Below are positions 31,844-34,999 of a stretch of 34,999 nt of DNA, piece after piece (the stretch's first letter is position 1; every line of letters starts with the position of its first letter). The position numbers and the translations under genes are program-made. The notes beneath the pieces were generated by a model. It made no database searches. It was not told the origin of the DNA and saw nothing but the letters and a program-made list of their open reading frames with translations. The stretch spans positions 1-34,999 of the forward strand of contig JAJFUG010000015.1 in NCBI GenBank assembly GCA_021372515.1, given 5' to 3'. Origin of the DNA: a bacterium (GTDB taxonomy: Bacteria > Gemmatimonadota > Glassbacteria > GWA2-58-10).

Positions 31844-33439
31844 TCAGCGGACATCCACCCGCAGGAAAGCGGTCCAGGCGAGCGTGAAGAACAGAAGGTT
31901 GAAAAACACCAGGATACCGATTTCGGGCCAGGCTGCGAGCAGACTGGCCATAGGAGCGGGCCGCACGAATAAGAAGCGCGGTAAATCTTTCAGATCAAGC
32001 GGATGCACCTGATAGTTGACAATGTCCTTCATGCTTTCCTCGCCGTTTGCCGCCACCGCTGCCGCCACCTCTCGCGCGCTGAGAAAATCGCTCATCGGCT
32101 TCTGGGTGAACAGACGCCAGGAGTCCAGGCCGCCCCGGTCCTTGATGTAGGAGATCAACACGTTGCGGTACTGCGACGACTGATCGATGAACTCCAGGTA
32201 GCCGGCCTCCCCTGTTCCGGCCAGATACGATCCGGCGTTGTAGAACGCGCGCGAAGGCGAGGCCAGGCTGAGCAGACGGGCCAGGCGCGACTGACCGGAC
32301 AGATCGTGCAGATAGTTTCGGTAGATGTCCCAGGCTTGGTCTTCATACTGCATGCGCCGGTTGTGTCCGAAAATCGAGCCGGCCTCGAACCATTCCATCA
32401 CCTCGCGCACTGAATAGAAAACCCGCCAAGCGTAAGGCCAGTCGCCGGTCCAGACACTCCGTTCCCTTTCCATCTTGAGGTTCAGCTCCCTGGCTTCCCC
32501 CTCGGAGAGGTTGCGCCCCAGCCCCTCGTCGATCTGCCGCACTGGCCAGGGATGCTGCCGGGTGTATTGCTGCATGTCCTCCTGCCATTGCCCGTCCAGG
32601 GCCTGGACCTGGCTGTCCACTGTGGCCCTGTCCGGCACAGGCCTCAACTCGCGGGCCATGTATACCGCGCAGTTGGGCAGGATTAACACCGTGACCACCC
32701 AGAACGAAAGCAGCAGGATCAGTGCAGTGGAGGAGCGCATCACCCGGACCGAAATGAACATCCCCGCCAGATAGAACGCCCCCAGCAGCAGCACGGCCAG
32801 CAGGAACACGAGTCCCAGACTCAGGTAATCCGCGGGGGCGAGCGCTATCGACGGGTTGAGACGCAGGATCAGCAGGCTCACCAGGGCCCCAGCCATAAGC
32901 GGCAGCACCACCGTGGCCATTCCGCCCAGGTAGCTGCCCAGCAGGACCGACCAGCGCGGCACATTGCTGGCGATCATCAGCTTGAGCGTGCCCTGCTCGC
33001 GCTCGCCGGAAATTGAATTGTAGGCCACGAAAACCACCAGCAGGCTCAGGACTATCTCCACCACCGTGGCCAGGTCGAACACCGTGAACACCGCCAGCAG
33101 CGGGTTTTTCACCCCGGTCTCCTCGCCTATTTTCGGGGCCTGGTCGAAACCGACATCGAAATAATTGCCGGTGCGCTTGGCTATCCCCTCGCAGACCACC
33201 GAGAGCACCGAGGGTGGCCGGATGACTCCTGCCCGCAGCTCGGCGAAGGTCATGACCTCTTTCAGCCCTTCCTCGTTGCGCTGGACCAGATCGTGGTACT
33301 CGGCCAGGCGCTCGGAGTAGTCCTGGGACAGGATCAGCGTGCTGGCCGCCAGCAGCACCACGCTGAGGATAAAACTGGCGCTGAAGCGGAACGTGATGAT
33401 ATTGGCCAGGAACTTTTGCCTGGCAATGAGATAGACCAT
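31844..33439 (-). CDS. ABC-2 family permease paralogue B (DUF3526-like)
   Basis: The 531-residue inner-membrane protein shares the plan of paralogues A and C. It has an N-terminal KFLANIITFRF amphipathic segment and helix, an external loop, a YNSISGEREQGTLKLMIAS coupling phrase and three more helices. A long external domain (about residues 230-490) follows, and then a last helix ending in FLRVDVR. It is the longest of the three, the extra length being in the external domain. The start at 33439 is ATG (MVYLIARQKF), and the gap to the upstream paralogue stop is 51 bases. The gap to the next start is 22 bases, so all are co-transcribed. Which ATPase drives it cannot be seen. Confidence 0.9.
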   Translation of the reverse strand: MVYLIARQKFLANIITFRFSASFILSVVLLAASTLILSQDYSERLAEYHDLVQRNEEGLKEVMTFAELRAGVIRPPSVLSVVCEGIAKRTGNYFDVGFDQAPKIGEETGVKNPLLAVFTVFDLATVVEIVLSLLVVFVAYNSISGEREQGTLKLMIASNVPRWSVLLGSYLGGMATVVLPLMAGALVSLLILRLNPSIALAPADYLSLGLVFLLAVLLLGAFYLAGMFISVRVMRSSTALILLLSFWVVTVLILPNCAVYMARELRPVPDRATVDSQVQALDGQWQEDMQQYTRQHPWPVRQIDEGLGRNLSEGEARELNLKMERERSVWTGDWPYAWRVFYSVREVMEWFEAGSIFGHNRRMQYEDQAWDIYRNYLHDLSGQSRLARLLSLASPSRAFYNAGSYLAGTGEAGYLEFIDQSSQYRNVLISYIKDRGGLDSWRLFTQKPMSDFLSAREVAAAVAANGEESMKDIVNYQVHPLDLKDLPRFLFVRPAPMASLLAAWPEIGILVFFNLLFFTLAWTAFLRVDVR

Positions 33440-33490
33440 ATCATTCCGTCCTGATATGAAGGTTGAATAATAGAACTTCCCGCCGCTGCC

Positions 33491-34951
33491 CTACCGCACG
33501 TCATATCGCAGGAACCCGGCAAATGCGACGGTGAAAAACAGAATGTTGAACAGCACCAGCACCGTGGCCCAGGGCAGGGATGATTTCACCCTTTCGGCCA
33601 GGGGCTGGCTCTGGTACACATAGTGCGGACGGTCGCTCAGGTCGAGCGGGGAATTTTTCATGTTCCGCCAGTCGGAAATCCGCTTCCGATCTTTCTCCTC
33701 CGATTTCTTTTGACTGTATTCTTGTGTGGTTTGCATGTATTCCGAGATGTGCCGCCGCACGTATTCCGCGTTGCCGAAACCTGTGGCGGCCAGGTCGGAG
33801 GCCAGGTAGAGATAGTCGGCGTAGGGTGAGACCGCGGCGATGTTTTTCGCTATCTCGGTCTGGCGTTTCGATTCCAGTTCCAGTTTCTCCTGCAGCTTTT
33901 TATAGCCGTCAATTATCGGTTGGTAGATTTTGTCGCGGATCTCCCTCCACTCCCGTCTGTAAGTAAGCCCCATCTCTTTCAGGTCCGAGTCCGGAGCCTC
34001 CATGCCCGTGCGAAACAGCACCTGGTCGTCCGGAATGGCCTTGTACTGCCGGAACAGGTCGCCGTACTGCTTTTCGAAGCGGCGGTCCAGTTCCGCCCGC
34101 CTCTCGTCCAGTTGTTTCTGCACACTGCCCCCCTGGCCCAGGGCTTCGTTCAGCTCGTTGTTCTCCTTCTTGAGCCGGATCAGCGAGGGAATGGGGCAAA
34201 GCCGGGTGGAAACAAACGGCCCGAGGTTGGGCAGCACCAGGACAATCAGCACCCAGAGCAGGAGCGACTTTAGGATCGACACCGAGGAGGAATGCGAGAA
34301 AGCCGAGGCCGCCAGCCCCAGCAGGTAGAACATCGAGATGTAGAGCGTGGAGGCCGCCGCCAGGGCGGTGAAAGCGAGCCAGTCGGTGGCGTGCCAACTC
34401 ACTCCCGGGTGGCTCGTGATGTAGACCGCGCCCAGCAATATCGAGACCAGAAACGGGACAAGAAGGCTGGCCGTGCCGCCGATCCATTTGCCGAACAGGA
34501 TGGTCGCCCGTGGGAACGAATTCGAGCATACCAGTTTGAGTGTTCCGCTCTCGCGCTCGCCGCAGATCGAGTCGTAGGAAAACAGTATCCCCAGCAGGCT
34601 CATGATAATAGAGACGATGAACACCAGGTCGAGCGGGCGGAACAGCTCAGGAACAAAATTGGCGTCGAAGCCCTGGGTGTTATCCGTAAACAGGCCGAGC
34701 ACCACCGGGCTGAGCGCCTCGGGCGGGTTGAGCGGATATTCGGTGAAAAAAGGACTTGTCGGGCCGTATTGCTCGATGAAATCATTCTGCGACTGGACAT
34801 CAATACGGTGATCCTGGACCTGCCGGCTGTAGGAGTGCGACTGCAGCATCAGGCAGAGAACGGTGAGCAGTGCGGCGATCGCCAGCCCGGCCAGGAAACG
34901 CAGGTTCAGCAGGTTGTCGAGGAATTCCTTGAAAATCAGGGTCCGCAGCAT
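33491..34951 (-). CDS. ABC-2 family permease paralogue A (DUF3526-like), coiled-coil external domain
   Basis: The 486-residue inner-membrane protein starts MLRTLIFKEFLDNLLNLRF, with the first helix at about 20-38. An external loop is followed by helices at about 107-126, 158-178, 190-215 and 222-240. A second external domain (245-455) is rich in charged heptads around KKENNELNEALGQ and KKLQEKLELESKRQTE, suggesting a coiled coil. The last helix ends FLRYDVR. SYDSICGERESGTLKLVCSN is the cytoplasmic coupling phrase. The start has GGGGAG upstream and is 33 bases after the stop of another gene with the same C-terminal residues. It is the first complete member of the operon in the window. Confidence 0.9.
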   Translation of the reverse strand: MLRTLIFKEFLDNLLNLRFLAGLAIAALLTVLCLMLQSHSYSRQVQDHRIDVQSQNDFIEQYGPTSPFFTEYPLNPPEALSPVVLGLFTDNTQGFDANFVPELFRPLDLVFIVSIIMSLLGILFSYDSICGERESGTLKLVCSNSFPRATILFGKWIGGTASLLVPFLVSILLGAVYITSHPGVSWHATDWLAFTALAAASTLYISMFYLLGLAASAFSHSSSVSILKSLLLWVLIVLVLPNLGPFVSTRLCPIPSLIRLKKENNELNEALGQGGSVQKQLDERRAELDRRFEKQYGDLFRQYKAIPDDQVLFRTGMEAPDSDLKEMGLTYRREWREIRDKIYQPIIDGYKKLQEKLELESKRQTEIAKNIAAVSPYADYLYLASDLAATGFGNAEYVRRHISEYMQTTQEYSQKKSEEKDRKRISDWRNMKNSPLDLSDRPHYVYQSQPLAERVKSSLPWATVLVLFNILFFTVAFAGFLRYDVR

Positions 34952-34984
34952 GGCAGTTCTCCCCGGATTGTTAATAAGCTGCCC

Positions 34985-34999
34985 TCAGCGCACGTCGTA
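34985..34999 (-). CDS. Last four codons of a further permease paralogue (cut by window edge)
   Basis: The minus strand ends TAC GAC GTG CGC TGA, i.e. Y-D-V-R-stop, the same four-residue ending as paralogue A and nearly that of B and C. It lies 33 bases before the paralogue A start codon on the same strand. Four residues alone cannot prove homology, but the match and operon position make a fourth permease likely. Confidence 0.5.
   Translation of the reverse strand, partial: YDVR

Overview
The window is GC-rich DNA from a Gram-negative bacterium. It encodes a TonB-dependent outer-membrane receptor, a PorV/PorQ-type barrel, two lipoproteins, a Tat-exported sulfatase and an ABC/SSS transport repertoire. 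A GWxTD-domain protein, a PorV-like protein, a large secreted protein with a FlgD/Por-type C-terminal domain, and a eukaryotic-type citrate synthase together point to the FCB superphylum. I would guess one of its less-cultured high-GC branches (Latescibacterota, Glassbacteria or KSB1-like) rather than classical Bacteroidota. That placement is inference. No phage, transposase, CRISPR array or rRNA is visible.

Layout. 0-0.6 kb: the start of a leftward XylR_N-type regulator, divergent from a 60-residue membrane protein, each with a palindrome at its promoter. 0.8-5.5 kb: a sugar-degradation group with a sulfatase and a GH36-type alpha-galactosidase (leftward) and a small lipoprotein (rightward). 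5.6-9.5 kb: a sugar-porter MFS protein, tRNA-Ala(GGC) with its own promoter and terminator, a minimal GWxTD protein and mtnA. 10-15.4 kb: housekeeping genes, namely citrate synthase, a DHODH-like flavoprotein lacking the family's catalytic cysteine, an M48 lipoprotein protease, a methyltransferase and an HDOD protein. 15.4-17.5 kb: a TrkH/TrkA-type K+ uptake operon.

17.5-29.7 kb is the most coherent accessory locus. An 820-base regulatory region carries a distant inverted repeat and several palindromes. It is followed by a ROK-family repressor that appears to have lost the sugar-kinase zinc motif, then a SusC-like TonB receptor, a 1101-residue secreted protein, a PorV-like barrel and an SSS sodium:solute symporter. 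Very similar 17-base operator-like sequences (TTGCATGC...GCAA) lie just after the -10 element of both the ROK gene and the TonB-receptor gene. This suggests one repressor controls itself and an import operon. There is no SusD, so this is not a canonical SusCD unit.

29.7-35.0 kb: a leftward operon of at least four tandem, divergent ABC-2 permease paralogues, the fourth only as its last codons at the window edge. All end in the same -DVR C-terminus. A small membrane protein with an intramembrane HELGH motif follows. No ATPase gene lies inside the window.

Promoters, operators and terminators were read by eye and their confidence is stated for each. All family assignments rest on motif recognition, without database searches.
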